Assembly (NCBI GenBank): GCA_963813355.1
Contig: CAWEYS010000030.1
Span: 9,701 to 73,700, forward strand
Reading direction: 5' to 3'
Length of the DNA: 64,000 nt
Source: DATAGF01 sp963813355
GTDB lineage: Bacteria > Actinomycetota > Thermoleophilia > Miltoncostaeales > Miltoncostaeaceae
Under the pieces are notes generated by a model, which did no database searches, was not told the DNA's origin, and was given only the letters and a program-made list of their open reading frames with translations. Each line of letters begins with the position of its first letter. The first letter of the stretch is position 1. Positions 16,145 through 29,800 of this stretch are shown one piece after another. The position numbers and the translations under genes are program-made.

Positions 16145-17376
16145 GTCGTGCCGCCCTCCTCCGCCGGGCCGGGGGGGACTCTACCGGCGCGCGGCCCCGC
16201 GGATTCCTGGGGCAGCTCGGCCAGGTAGGGGCGCCGCGCCGCGGCGGCCAGCGCGAGGCGGCCCTGGGCGAGCTCGACCAGGGCGTCGCCGGCGATCTCG
16301 CGCCGCCAGCCGGACGCGAGCGGCTGGCCGTCGACGTCGCCGCGGATGGCCGCGACCAGGAAGGCGGTGATCTCGTCCCGGGTCGCCAGGAGGCTCGGGG
16401 CGAGGTCGACGGCCGCGGCGCGGGCGGCGACCAGCACTGCCCCGAGCGGACCGAGGACCTCGAGCCGCTGCTGGACCTCGGGGGGCGGAGCGGTGCCGGC
16501 GGCGATCGGCTCGGCCTCGGCGCCGGCGCGGAGCGCCGCCAGCAGGCCGTCGGCCGTCGCGCCGCGGATGCGGTCGGGCAGCCCGCGCTCGCCTTCGAGC
16601 GCGCGCCGGTCGCGCGGGCGGCGGCGCGCGATCTCGACCAGCGTGCGGTCCGGCACGACCCACGACGCCGGCTTGTCGCGGCGCCGCGCCTCCTCCTCGC
16701 GCCAGGCCGCCAGGGCCGCCAGGACCGCCCGGTCGCGGCCGCCGAGCCGCCCCTGGCCCTTCACGCGCCGCCAGGCCGTCTCGGGGTCCGGCACCAGGCG
16801 CGCCTCGGGGCCGTAGCGCCGCTCCTGCTCCTCGGCGACCCACTCGCGCCGGCCCAGCGCCTCGGCGCGGCGCGCGAGCTCGTCGTGGAGGGCGAGGAGG
16901 TGGGCGACGTCGCCGGCCGCGTACTCGAGCTGGGCGGCCGACAGCGGACGCCGGGCCCAGTCGGTGTAGCGCTCGCCCTTGTCCAGGCGCACCCCCAGGA
17001 CGCGATCGAGCAGGGTCCCGAGACCCTGGCCGGCCCCGAGGCCCACGAACCCCGCCGTCACCTGCACGTCGTGGAGGCCGGCCGGGCGCAGCCCGTAGGC
17101 CATGCCGAGCAGCGTGAGGTCGGCCGACGGGGCGTGCATGACGACCTCGACGGCGGGGTCGGCGATCATCTCGGCGACCGGAAGGAGGGGCGCGCCCTCG
17201 ATCGGGTCGATGAGGTGGACCGCCCGGGGCGTCGCCACCTGGGCGAGGCAGGCCACGGGGGCGTAGGTCCGCTCCCACATGAACTCGAGGTCGACGGCCG
17301 CCCGGCCCTCCGAGCGGGCCTCCTCCACGACGGCGGCGACTCCCGCGGCGTCGCGGAGTGGCTTGCGCGCTGGCAT
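16141..17376 (-). CDS. rnd: Ribonuclease D-like 3'-5' exonuclease
   Basis: 411 residues. The DEDD exonuclease motifs are visible: AVDLEF (DxE), the second Asp in HAPSADLTLLG, and LEYAAGDVAHLL (YxxxD). HRDC-like helical domains follow (for example RLGGRDRAVLAALAAWREEE). The family trims tRNA and other structured RNA 3' ends. The ATG at 17376 lies eight bases after TAGGGT on the minus strand, so it is likely leaderless; it shares that element with the divergent ABC-F gene. Confidence 0.9.
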   Translation of the reverse strand: MPARKPLRDAAGVAAVVEEARSEGRAAVDLEFMWERTYAPVACLAQVATPRAVHLIDPIEGAPLLPVAEMIADPAVEVVMHAPSADLTLLGMAYGLRPAGLHDVQVTAGFVGLGAGQGLGTLLDRVLGVRLDKGERYTDWARRPLSAAQLEYAAGDVAHLLALHDELARRAEALGRREWVAEEQERRYGPEARLVPDPETAWRRVKGQGRLGGRDRAVLAALAAWREEEARRRDKPASWVVPDRTLVEIARRRPRDRRALEGERGLPDRIRGATADGLLAALRAGAEAEPIAAGTAPPPEVQQRLEVLGPLGAVLVAARAAAVDLAPSLLATRDEITAFLVAAIRGDVDGQPLASGWRREIAGDALVELAQGRLALAAAARRPYLAELPQESAGPRAGRVPPGPAEEGGTT

Positions 17377-17383
17377 CCACCGC

Positions 17384-17390
17384 TACCCTA
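17384..17390. promoter_or_regulatory. Overlapping divergent -10 boxes (rnd / ABC-F)
   Basis: CTACCCTAG holds TACCCT on the plus strand (17384-17389) and TAGGGT on the minus strand (17390-17385). Each lies exactly eight bases from a start codon (GTG 17398, ATG 17376). Only 21 bases separate the two genes. Confidence 0.65.
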
Positions 17391-17397
17391 GCGGGCC

Positions 17398-19279
<1,882 letters not shown>

Positions 19280-19292
19280 GCCCCACAGGGGC

Positions 19293-19316
19293 AAGGGCCC
19301 GCCTGGGCGGGCGCTT
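19293..19316. terminator. Convergent-gap hairpin
   Basis: AAG-G-GCCCGCC and GGCGGGC-G-CTT form an interrupted stem centred at 19305 in the 70-base gap between the convergent ABC-F and osmoprotectant-binding genes. It could serve both strands. No U tract. Confidence 0.4.
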
Positions 19317-19349
19317 CCCGGCTGAGAGGCCGCGCATGCGCTCCGGGGT

Positions 19350-20314
19350 TCAGCTCTCGACGATGCCCGGCCTCGCTCAGGAACTCCGCGGCCACGGTCT
19401 CGGGGTCCTCCTGGTCGAACTCGACCCGCGAGATCAGCGGGATGATCGCCTCCTGCGTGAGCGCCGCGTTCACGGCGTCGAGCGTCTCGGTGAAGGAGGT
19501 GCGCTGCTCCTCGGTGAGCCCGTCGTAGAACGCCTTGTTCACGACCGGGAAGGTCTGGTACGAGAGCCCGGCCGAGTACGTGCCCTTGTCGTCCTCGAGC
19601 AGCACGAGGTCGAGCTGGCCGAGCTTGGGGTCGGTGCCGAAGGCGTAGACGCACTGCGCCTGCCCGTCCTCGATCGGCTTGTAGCGCAGGCTGATGTTGA
19701 CGGTCTTGATCTCCTTCGGGTTGAACCCGTACTCGCGCTTCAGCAGCGGCAGGCCGTCCGGGCGGGTGAGGTGCTCGGCGTTGGCGGAGTAGACGATGTT
19801 CGGCCGACGCCTTGCCGAGGTCGGAGAGGGTCTTGATGCCGTACTGGTTGACCGCCTCCTGGGTGCAGGCGACCGCGTTGCCGTTGTTGAACGGCGCGGG
19901 CGTCAGCGCGGTGAGCCCGCGCTTCTCGTAGGCGGTCTTGACCTCCTCGAACTGGGCCTCGCGCGAGTCGGGCGCGTCCGCCACGTCGAGCCCGAGGACC
20001 GTCTGGTACGACGTGCCCACGTACTCGGGATAGACGTCGATCTCGCCGTCGAGGATCGCCTTGTCGGCGATCTCGGTGCTGGCGAGGCTCGTCACGTCGG
20101 CGTCGAACCCCTGCGCGGCGAGCGCCTGAGCGTAGGCCTGCGCCACGATGAACGTCTCGGAGAAGCCCTTGTCGGCGATCCGGACGGCGACGCCGTCGCC
20201 CGCGCCGCTCGAGCCCGAGTCATCATCGTCGCCGCACGCGGCGGCCGTCAGCATGAGCGCGGCGAGCGCCGCGGCGAGCAGGGCCACCGTGAGCCGTCGG
20301 AGCCGTGGTCTCAC
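19350..20314 (-). CDS. Osmoprotectant ABC transporter, substrate-binding lipoprotein (two frameshifts)
   Basis: About 320 residues. The N-terminus is a lipoprotein signal with lipobox LTAAAC followed by an Asp/Ser linker. The mature part is OpuAC/ProX-like: RIADKGFSETFIVAQAYAQA, the YPEYVGTSYQTVLG block, and FPVVNKAFYDGLTEEQRT near the end. It binds glycine betaine, choline or similar solutes. Shifts near 19800 and 19362 must be repaired; the corrected end is EAGIVES. The GTG start has AGGAGG upstream. It is the last gene of the four-gene transporter operon. Confidence 0.85.
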
Positions 20315-20323
20315 ATCGTCCTC

Positions 20324-20981
20324 CTATGTGGTGATCGGCCTGCGGCTGATCCGCAGGCCGCGAGGTGTCGCGAGCCGCTCCGCGCCGCCGAACACCAGCT
20401 CGGAGAGGGCCGCAAGAATGGTGATGGGGATGGCGCCGGCCAGGATCACGTCGTCCTGGTTGTTCGACGAGCCCGCTCGAGACGATCACGCCGAGGCCCC
20501 CGGCCCCGACGAGCCCGGCGAGCGCCGCCGTCGCGATGATCTGCACCGACGAGGTGCGGATGCCGGCGAAGATGAGGGGCATCGCGATCGGCAGCTCCAC
20601 GCGTCCGAGCACCTGGAGCGGCGTGAAGCCCATGCCGCGGCTGGCCTCCACCGCGCCCGGGTCCACCTCCTTCACGCCGGTGAACGTGTTGAGCAGGATC
20701 GGGGGGATGCCGAGCAGGAACAGGCCCAGCGCGGCGGGCCAGAAGCCCAGCCCGGTGAGCGCCAGGATCAGCGCGATGATGGCGAACGTGGGCACCGTGC
20801 GGCCGAGGTTCGAGACCGTGATCACCAGGAACGCCGCCGCCCGCCCCACCTTGGCGCAGACGATGCCCAGCACGAGGCCCACGAGCGTCGCGAGGCCGAG
20901 GGCCGTGAGGGAGAGCTTGATCGTGACCCACGTCTGCTCCCAGCCGTCGTTCTCCTGGAAGGCATCCCAGATGTCGCCCAT
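20324..20981 (-). CDS. Osmoprotectant ABC transporter permease (second; one frameshift)
   Basis: About 218 residues with five or six membrane helices. The EAA-type loop that contacts the ATPase reads EASRGMGFTPLQVLGRVELP. The frame shifts near 20470, after LGVIVSSGLVEQ; the repaired C-terminus ends SRRPITT at TAG 20324-20326. Its ATG overlaps the stop of the first permease. Acts with that permease and the ATPase in the inner membrane. Confidence 0.85.
20337..20359 (-). promoter_or_regulatory. Perfect 9-bp hairpin at the permease/binding-protein junction
   Basis: GGCCTGCGG (20337-20345) and CCGCAGGCC (20351-20359) are exact complements around CTGAT. The stem lies in the last codons of the permease, 14 bases before the AGGAGG of the binding-protein gene on the minus strand. 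It could stabilise or partly terminate the transcript and so set the ratio of binding protein to membrane subunits. Confidence 0.45.
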
Positions 20982-21635
20982 CAGCCGACCGCCGCGCGGG
21001 CCCGCTGCCAGGGCGTCAGGAGGCGCTCGATGCCGACGAGCGCGAGGTCGATCGCGATCGCCATGACCGTGGCGATGACGGCCCCGACCACGATCGGCGT
21101 GACGAAGAGCCCGCGCTGGATGCCGTCGTTGACGATGAGGACGCCCAGGCCGCCTGCGCCGATGTAGACGGCGATCGTGGCGATGCCGACGGTGCTGACC
21201 GCCGCCAGGCGGATGCCGGCGAAGATCGCCGGCAGGGCGAGGGGCAGCTCGACCCGCGTCAGGGTCTGACGCGAGGTCAGGCCCATCCCCTTCGCGGCCT
21301 CGCGCACCGGGCCGGACACGCCCTCGAGGCCGACCACCGAGTTGCGGATGATCAGCTGCAGGCAGTAGACGGCCAGCGCGATGACGGCCGGCTCGAAGCC
21401 GATGCCCACGAAGGAGAGCAGGAAGGCGAACATCGCCAGGCTCGGGATCGTGTAGAGCGCGCCGGTGAGGGTGTTGACCGCGATGAAGGGGATCCGGCGC
21501 CGGCGCACGAGCACCGCGACCGGGATCGAGATGGCGATCGCGATCGCCATCGAGGCGCCCACGAGCTGGAGGTGCTCGATCGAGGCCTCCTGGATGTCGT
21601 CGAGGTTGTCCTCGACCCAGCTCCAGCGGACGAGC

Positions 21636-21643
<8 letters not shown>
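20981..21643 (-). CDS. Osmoprotectant ABC transporter permease (first)
   Basis: 220 residues, intact. Five or six hydrophobic helices and the EAA loop REAAKGMGLTSRQTLTRVELP identify a BPD-type permease of the OpuC/OsmU family. The C-terminus YIGAGGLGVLIVNDGIQRGL is typical. It overlaps the ATPase gene upstream by eight bases and the second permease downstream by one base. Confidence 0.9.
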
Positions 21644-22880
<1,237 letters not shown>

Positions 22881-22998
22881 CGCGCGAACCTACCCGAGCC
22901 TGCGGTCGGCGCGTCCCCCAGCCGGGTCCCGCCGCTCACCCTTTGTGAGATCCATCACCTCCCGGCCCGGGGGCGTCGCCGCGCCGGGCCCGGGCGCG

Positions 22999-23150
22999 TC
23001 AGCCGACCGGGGTCAGCTCGAAGATGGGGATGTGCCGCCCGGCGCGGCGGCGGTAGCCCGGGTACCGAGATGCTCGACCCGAGCTCGAACCACCGCTCAG
23101 GCGCCGCACCGCTCGACCGCGAGGCGCTGGCGACGGCGTACGGTCGCCCG
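22999..23150 (-). pseudogene. C-terminal remnant, deazaflavin-dependent nitroreductase-like
   Basis: Reading toward a TGA at 22999, the last residues are YPGYRRRAGRHIPIFELTPVG, which resembles the end of DDN-type F420H2-dependent nitroreductases. The upstream part can only be pieced from two frames and the N-terminal barrel is absent, because gltB ends 60 bases away. It is likely a fragment or a heavily indel-damaged tail. The rest of the 22.88-23.2 kb gap contains no other recognisable element. Confidence 0.4.
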
Positions 23151-23207
23151 CCCCGCGCAGTCGGTTGCGGCGATCTCGCACCGCCGCCCGCGAGCGGCGG
23201 CCTGCCG

Positions 23208-26200
23208 CTACTCGGTCGAGATGTTCGGGTCGGCCTGCTGCGTGACGGGGTTGACGGCGAGGAAGTGCTCGGCCGGGTCGTCGATGAGCGGCTGGAGCCC
23301 GTCGGCCGTCTCCTCCTGGCCCGAGGCGCGCAGGGCGCCCTGGTAGGCCGTGAGCAGGGTGGTCACCGAGACGACGTCGGTCTCCTCGTCGAGTGCGGCG
23401 AGGCTCACCTTGGCCGCCTTCGAGAGGCGCCGGCGCACGGCGGCCTCGTCGAGCCCCCACTCCGGGTTCTGGCGCACGTAGACGACGCCGCCGGTCATGC
23501 CGCTGCACAGCCACGGCCCGGGGTCGCCGAGCACGACCACCCGCCCGCCGGTCATGTACTCGAACGCGAACCCCTTGCAGTTGGCGCGGGCCGCCAGCGT
23601 GCCGAGCCGGTCGTTGAGCGGGTGGGCCGGCTCGCCGCCGAGCACCATGTCGGCGCCCGACAGGCGGATGCCCGCCCGCGCGTCGGCGTTGCCCTGGATC
23701 AGGAAGAGGCCGCGCTGGGCGCCGTAGGCGAAGCTCTTGCCCACGTGGCCGCCGACCCACTTGCCGGCCGCGTTGGGCGACTTGAGCACCTGGACCTCGC
23801 CGCCGAGGGCGCACTTGCCCACGCCGTCCTGGGCCCCGCCGAAGACGCGCACGCGCACGCCGTCGAGGGTGAACGCGGCCAGGCCGCTGCCGGCCGCCGC
23901 GCCCTTGGTGAAGGCGAGATCGACCAGCGTGGCGAGGTGGCCGTTTCCGCCCCCGTTGCCGTCGCCGTTGGGGGCGGCGTCGCCCCCGTTCGACCCCCCG
24001 TTGGTCGGCGAGACGCCGATGCCGGCGCCGTTGACCCACGCGTTGTTGACGCCGGTCGTCGCCCGCGCGATCAGGCCGGCCAGGTCGGTGCCGAGGTTGC
24101 GGTCGGCCGCCGTCGTGGCCTCCTCCTCCACCGCGAGGGCCGCGCCGGAGGCGAGCCGCTGCGCGGCGAACTCGGGGGCGCGGTGCGGCGGCGGCGGGTG
24201 GAAGGGGCGGAAGAACCGCGGCGTGCCGGCGGGCGAGGTGATGACGCGCTCGCGCACCGGCGTGAGCAGGCTCGACAGGTCGAGGCGCTCGTGGTGGGAG
24301 ATCTGCACGAGGCGGTCCGCCTGGCCGACCAGCTCCTGGACCTCGGAGACCCCCATCTGGCCGGCGAGCTCGCGGAGCGCGTCGCCCATCTCGGTGAAGT
24401 AGCGCACCAGCCCCGCGACGGACGGCTCGAGCACCCGGGGCACGAAGCGCTTGAGGCCGCGCTCGGCGGCCTCCTCCTCGCCGTCGATCTGGGTGGCGAT
24501 GCCGACGTGGCAGGTGTCGAGCTGGCAGCCGCGGCAGATCGTGCAGCCGATGGCGACCATCGACGCCGTCCCGAAGCCCAGCCGGTTCGCGCCCATGCAG
24601 ATGAGCTTGATGCAGTCGGCGGCGCTGCGGAGCCCGCCGTCGGCCCAGATCTCCACGCGATCGCGGATGCCCGCCTCGGTGAGGGCGTGGTGGGCGAGGA
24701 CGGTGCCGATCTCGCAGGGCAGCCCGGCGCGGCGCAGCGCGTGCTGGCGCGCGGCGCCGGTGCCGCCGTCGTAACCGGACATGGTGATGACGTCGGCGCC
24801 GGCCTTGGCGATGCCGATGGCGATCGTGCCGATGCCGGGGACGACCGGGACCTTGACGATGACCCTGGCGTGCGGGTTCGACGTCTTCAGCTCGTCGATG
24901 AGCTGCGCCAGGTCCTCGATCGAGTAGAGGTCGTGGTTGTTCGACGGGCTGATGAGGTCGCTGCCGACCTGCGCGTTGCGGGCGCGGGCGATCGCCTGGG
25001 TGACCTTCGAGCCGGGCAGGTGGCCGCCCTCGCCGGGCTTCGCCCCCTGGCCGATCTTGATCTCGATCCACTCCGACGAGTTGAGCAGCAGCGACGAGAC
25101 GCCGAAGCGGCCGCTGGCGATCTGCTGGCCGCGGTGCTTGGGGTAGCGCCCGTACATGTCCGGGATCTCGCCGCCCTCGCCGTTCATGCAGAGCATGTCG
25201 GCCCGGAAGGCGGCCTCGGCGTAGGCCCGGAAGGCCGTCTCGCCCTGGCTGCCGAAGCTCATCGAGCTGATGAGGAAGGGCAGCGTGTGCTCGCCGACGG
25301 CGGCGCTCACGCTCTCGGCCGCGAGGCGCTGCTCCGGCGGGGCGAGCTGGGGCTGCACGGCGTGGCGCAGGGCCACGGGCTGCTCGTCCTCGAGCTTGTC
25401 GAGGGTCTCGGCCAGCTCCTCGTAGCCGCGCTCGGAGGTCGCCACGCGCGCCAGCGCCTTCCAGACCTTCGGGTACATGCGCGGCAGCTTCACCTTGGAG
25501 GGGCTCTCCTCGCCGGCGCGGATCTGGCGGCCCTGCTCGGCCAGGCCGTCGAGGTCGTCGAGGCCGAGCCCGCGGCCCTCCGAGGCGCAGAAGCCCGGGA
25601 TGGCCAGCACGTCGAGCACCTCGGGGGAGACGCCGATGGCCGACACGAGCCGGCCGTAGCCGCGCAGCTCGTGGATGCCGAGGGTGGAGAGGACCTTCTC
25701 CATGCCCTTCTGGAGGCCCTCGAGCACGTTGGCGGCGGCCTTGCCCGGCTCCGGGGAGCCGTCCATGGCCTTCTCCATCATCGCGTAGGGGCAGAGCGCC
25801 TGGGCGCCGAAGCCGAGCGCCACCATCACGTCGTGCACGTTGCGGATGCCGGCCGCCTGGAGCACCACGCTGGCGTTGCGGCGCAGCGACGAGCCGTCGT
25901 CGTCCATGGCCTCGCGCAGCGCCTTGTCGACCGCCGCCACCGCGAGGTGGGGGTCGCAGACCCGCTCGCCGGGTCCGGCGTCCAGGTCCTGGAGCACCAG
26001 CAGCTCGGCGCCGTCCCGCACGGCGGTGACGGCGGCCTCGGAGAGCGTGGCCAGGTGCTCGCGCACGCTCAGGTCGGCGGAGAAGTGCAGCGGCAGCCGC
26101 ACGGCGCGCCAGTCCCAGGCCGCGAGGACGTCCTCCATGCAGGCCACGCCCTGGCCCATCGCCACCCGCCGCACCTCGGGCAGGGAGAGCGTGGTGGCGC

Positions 26201-27888
26201 CCGCGCGCATCCCCCCGAGGATGATCGGCATCCGCAGCTCGCAGCGCTGGGGCGGCTCGGGCTCGACGCCCTCGATCGGCGGCCGCCGGCCCAGCACCAC
26301 GCGGGTCGAGAAGTGCTCGACCTCGCGCTCCCGGTCGATGGCCGGGTTGGTGACGACCGCGACGGTCTCCTGCAGGTAGTCCGAGAGCGGCATCGGGACC
26401 GGCGTGAACGGCCCCAGGGGCCCGTCCCAGCCGAGCGAGCCGATCGGCTCGGCGCCGCGGTCGGCGTGGAACTGGAGCTGCTGCTTGTCGCTCTCGATCC
26501 AGCCGGCCGAGGCGAGCAGCGTCTCGAGCTCGAGCTCGGGCTCGAGGATGTCCTCGTCCGGGTACTCCTCCACGGCGACCGGCTCGAGGCCGCCCGCCAG
26601 ACGCGCGCGCGTCTCGGCCGTCGGCAGGGCGCCGCGGCCCTTGGCGCGCCGGTAGACCTCGCGCTGCAGCTCCCAGTAGTCGAGCACGGCCGGGACGCCG
26701 TCCTCGCCGGTGAGCAGGGCGATCTTCTCGCCCGGGGCCAGCGGGGCCGGGTCGCGGGTGAGCTCGGCGACCGGGACGATGCCCGGCTCGGACGAGACGA
26801 CGTACAGCTCGTCGGTCTCGATCCACCAGAGCGGCCGCAGGCCCATCGCGTTGACCGAGAACACCATCTCGTCGGCCGCGCGGGAGGCGAGGGCCACCGG
26901 GCCCTGCGCGTAGGGCCCGAGCGCCTCGCGGTAGTGGACGTACAGGTCCTGCAGCTTGGCCGGCAGGCGGTGCACCTCGCCGAGGATCGGCGGGAGCGCG
27001 AACTCGACGGCCTCCAGCAGCGAGAGGCCCTTCTCGAAGATCAGGCCCTCGAGCAGGCGGTTGAGGTCCTGGCTGTCGGAGCCGTCGCGCGTGATCGGCA
27101 GGCCGAGCTGCTCGCTCTGCTCGCGGAGCTGGGCGATCGTGTTGATCTCGCCGTTGTGGCCCAGGATCGAGAAGGGCTGCACCCGGCTGAAGGTGGGGTA
27201 GGTGTTCGTGGAGTAGCGGTTGTGGGCGATGATCCGCGACGAGGCGAAGTCGGGCTCCTGCATCTCCGGGTAGAAGCGCGGGATCACCTCGGGCTGGCCC
27301 TGGACCTTGTAGACCGCGTCGTTGGCCGAGAACGAGGCCACGTGGCAGTCGACGTCGCGCTCGATCTCCACCATCGCGCGGTAGCAGGCCCGCGAGGCGG
27401 CGGCGCCCGGCTCCTCGGCGAGGCAGGCGATCTGCCAGAAGATCGGGCGGCGTCTCGGCGGCCCGCGGGCCGAGCGCACCGCGGTCGACCGTCCCCTCGC
27501 CGCTCCACAGGACCTCGAAGCCGTGCGCCTCCATCACGGCCAGGATGCGGGGCACCTGGCCCTCGGCCCCGGCCGACGAGTCGAAGAAGATGTGGGCGAC
27601 CGTGAAGCGCCGGTCGTCGGCGGGGGCCGGGTCGAGGCCCTCGGCCTCGAGGCGGCGGCGCCACGTCGGCCGCGGCAGGTCGACCATCAGCCCGCTCCCG
27701 TCGCCCTCGCCGTCGACGCTCCCGGAGCGGTGGACCATCATCTGGAGCGACGTCAGCGCGCGCTCCAGCATGGCCCGGCTCGGCCGCCCGTCCCGCGTCG
27801 CGAACGCGGCGAGGGCGCAGGCGTCGTGCTCCTTGAGCTCCGGGAGCCCGCGGGGCGGGATCGCGGCGAACGGGGGAGGGGCGGTCAT
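23208..27888 (-). CDS. gltB: Glutamate synthase, large subunit (one frameshift)
   Basis: About 1,560 residues. The N-terminal class II amidotransferase begins EHDACALAAFATRDG with the nucleophilic Cys. The central and FMN-binding domains include SNNHDLYSIEDLAQLIDELK and VITMSGYDGGTGAA. The iron-sulfur ligands lie in CTICRGCQLDTCH. The C-terminal GXGXG helix domain follows (VGGHVGKSFAYGAQRG). It makes glutamate from glutamine and 2-oxoglutarate. One indel near 27450 splits the frame about 145 residues from the start. A Gly/Asn-rich insert (23.94-24.00 kb) precedes the last domain. No gltD is adjacent. The ATG at 27888 has a GAGAGG upstream. Confidence 0.93.
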
Positions 27889-28117
27889 CCACGGGCCTCT
27901 CGGTCGAGTGTCCGGCGGAACATGGTAGTGGACCGTCGGGCGGTCACCGTCGGGGGGCTGCGGTCGGGCCGCGGTCGTGCCCAGGGCAGAGGGCGAAGGA
28001 CCGGACTCCGGGAGTCTCGCCGGCTCCTGCCCGAACCGGCTCGAGCCTGGAGTAGAGCAGCCGCCCCGGACGTCGTCAACGTTCACTTTGGCGCTCGCAG
28101 CGGGATACCGTGCTGCG

Positions 28118-28642
28118 ATGGCGACGGGCCCCCAGGAGACCGCCCTCTCAGCACGACTTCGACGAGATCACGCGCCGGGAGCTGGCGCGCGAGGCGGTCA
28201 CGATGGTGCTCTACGTCTCCATCACGCTGCTGGCGGCCCTGGTGGCGATCCCCAGCGACGACGTCCCCGGCACGCTGCACACCGCCGCCCTGATCTGGGG
28301 CGGCGCCGCGGGGCTGGCGCTGGCGCACTGGCTGGCGTTCGACGTGGGCGCCCGGCTCTTCGAGACGGCCCACCTGGACCGCCTGCACCGCCTCGGGGGC
28401 CCCGTCTCGCTCGCCGCGGCCCTGGCCGTGGCCCTGGTCACGAGCATCCCGATCCTGATCGCGCCGGACGACATGGCGTCCGAGCTCGCCATCAGCGTCC
28501 TGGCCTTCATCCTGGCGGCGGCCGGCTTCGCGGTCGGGCGGCGCTCGGGCGCGGGCCTGCTGCGCGCCGCTGGCCGGCGGCGTCCTCCTGCTGGCCGTGG
28601 CCGGCCTGGTGGTGGCGATCAAGATCGTCGTTCGACCACTGA
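28118..28642 (+). CDS. Small integral membrane protein (two frameshifts)
   Basis: About 175 residues with four or five hydrophobic helices (LYVSITLLAALVAI, TAALIWGGAAGLALAHWLAF, LAAALAVALVTSIPILIA, LAISVLAFILAAAGFAVG and a last one near the end). I favour the ATG at 28118 because a TACCGT hexamer lies six bases upstream; this needs a shift near 28150. A GTG at 28110 would need none. A second shift near 28570 leads to a short FDH ending. No family recognised. Confidence 0.55.
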   Translation: MATGPQETALSARLRRDHAPGAGARGGHDGALRLHHAAGGPGGDPQRRRPRHAAHRRPDLGRRRGAGAGALAGVRRGRPALRDGPPGPPAPPRGPRLARRGPGRGPGHEHPDPDRAGRHGVRARHQRPGLHPGGGRLRGRAALGRGPAARRWPAASSCWPWPAWWWRSRSSFDH

Positions 28643-28689
28643 CGGCCCGCGGGGCCGCGCGCCGGCGCCCGCGCTACCATCCGGCCCCG

Positions 28690-29547
28690 ATGGGCCCCCA
28701 CGAGGCGAGCGCCCCCGAAGCGCTCCACTGCTACCGGCACCCGGACCGCGAGACGCTCCTCTCGTGCTCGTCCTGCGACCGCCCGATCTGCACGTCCTGC
28801 ATGACCCAGGCGGCGGTCGGCGTGCGCTGCCCGGAGTGCGCGGGCGGGAGGACGGCCAGGTCGCGGGCGCCGCGCCCGCGGGGCGCCGTGGCGAGCGGAA
28901 CGCCGGTCGCCACGTACACCCTCGTCGCGATCAACGTCCTGCTGTTCCTGGTCGAGATGGCCCAGGGCGTGACGGTGCGCGGCGTCGGCGGCTCTCAGCT
29001 CATCGACGACGGCTCGATCTACGGCCCCGCGATCGCCGACGGCGAGTGGTGGCGGATGATCACCGGGGGCTTCCTGCACGCGGGGCTGATCCACATCGCC
29101 TTCAACATGTACCTGCTCTGGATCCTGGGAGGGGCGCTGGAGCGCTTCGCCGGGTCGCTGCGCTTCCTGGCGATCTACTTCGTGGCCCTGCTCTGGGGCT
29201 CGGCGGGCGCGCTGGTGCTGTCGCCCGACTCGCACACGGTGGGGGCCTCTGGGGCCGTCTTCGGCCTGATGGCGGCGCTCTTCCTCCTCGAGCGCCAGAA
29301 GGGGATCGCCCTCCTGGGAAGCTCGGTCGGCGCGCTGCTGGTGATCAACCTCGTGTTCACGTTCGCGTTCCCGGGCGTCTCCATCGGCGGCCACGTGGGC
29401 GGCATCCTCGGCGGCCTCGCGGCGGCGTTCGTCCTCTCGGGCTTCGGCCGCGGCCACCTCGCCTACGGACGGGTGGGGGTGGAGGGCTGGGCGGCGATCG
29501 TGGGGCTGCTCGCCGGGGCCGTCGCCGTGGGGGTGATCGCGGCCTGA
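28690..29547 (+). CDS. Rhomboid intramembrane serine protease with N-terminal zinc finger
   Basis: 285 residues. The first 50 residues carry a B-box-like Cys/His cluster (CYRHPDRETLLSCSSCDRPIC, then CMTQ and CPEC). The membrane part has the rhomboid features: HIAFNMYLLWILGG, the nucleophile Ser in GASGAVFG (about residue 188) and the catalytic His in GGHVGGILGG (about 234). It would cleave transmembrane substrates. The ATG lies nine bases after TACCAT. The frame is intact. Confidence 0.92.
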   Translation: MGPHEASAPEALHCYRHPDRETLLSCSSCDRPICTSCMTQAAVGVRCPECAGGRTARSRAPRPRGAVASGTPVATYTLVAINVLLFLVEMAQGVTVRGVGGSQLIDDGSIYGPAIADGEWWRMITGGFLHAGLIHIAFNMYLLWILGGALERFAGSLRFLAIYFVALLWGSAGALVLSPDSHTVGASGAVFGLMAALFLLERQKGIALLGSSVGALLVINLVFTFAFPGVSIGGHVGGILGGLAAAFVLSGFGRGHLAYGRVGVEGWAAIVGLLAGAVAVGVIAA

Positions 29548-29562
29548 GGCCACAGGCTATGC

Positions 29563-29800
29563 CGGGCCTCTTAGCGGGCCCGGCGGAGCGCCTCCGGCCC
29601 CTGGCCGGGGCCTCGAGTGGACCGGCGCACCGGCTGCGCCGGGGCCGGCCGCCGGAAACGGTCACCTCACGAGCGAGCCCTCCTCACAGTGGTGTTGACC
29701 TTTCCGGCGCCCGCCCCGCCGAAGGCGGTGCGCCGGTCCACATATGCGCCCGGCCAGGGCGCATATGGCCTCGGCCGGCCCCGCTAAGAGGGCCGGCCTA
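29563..29800. repeat. Nested 240-bp inverted-repeat element
   Basis: Three nested exact inverted repeats occupy the gap between convergent genes: CCTCTTAGCGGG (29567-29578) with its complement (29780-29791); GTGGACCGGCGCACCG (29617-29632) with its complement (29726-29741); and GGTCA (29660-29664) with TGACC (29696-29700). Segments between them are also largely complementary, so either strand could fold into one long hairpin. The right arm carries an extra perfect 11-bp hairpin, CATATGCGCCC/GGGCGCATATG (29741-29767). The apical loop holds CCTCCT (29679-29684), an anti-Shine-Dalgarno-like motif. No open frame is supported. Confidence 0.8.
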
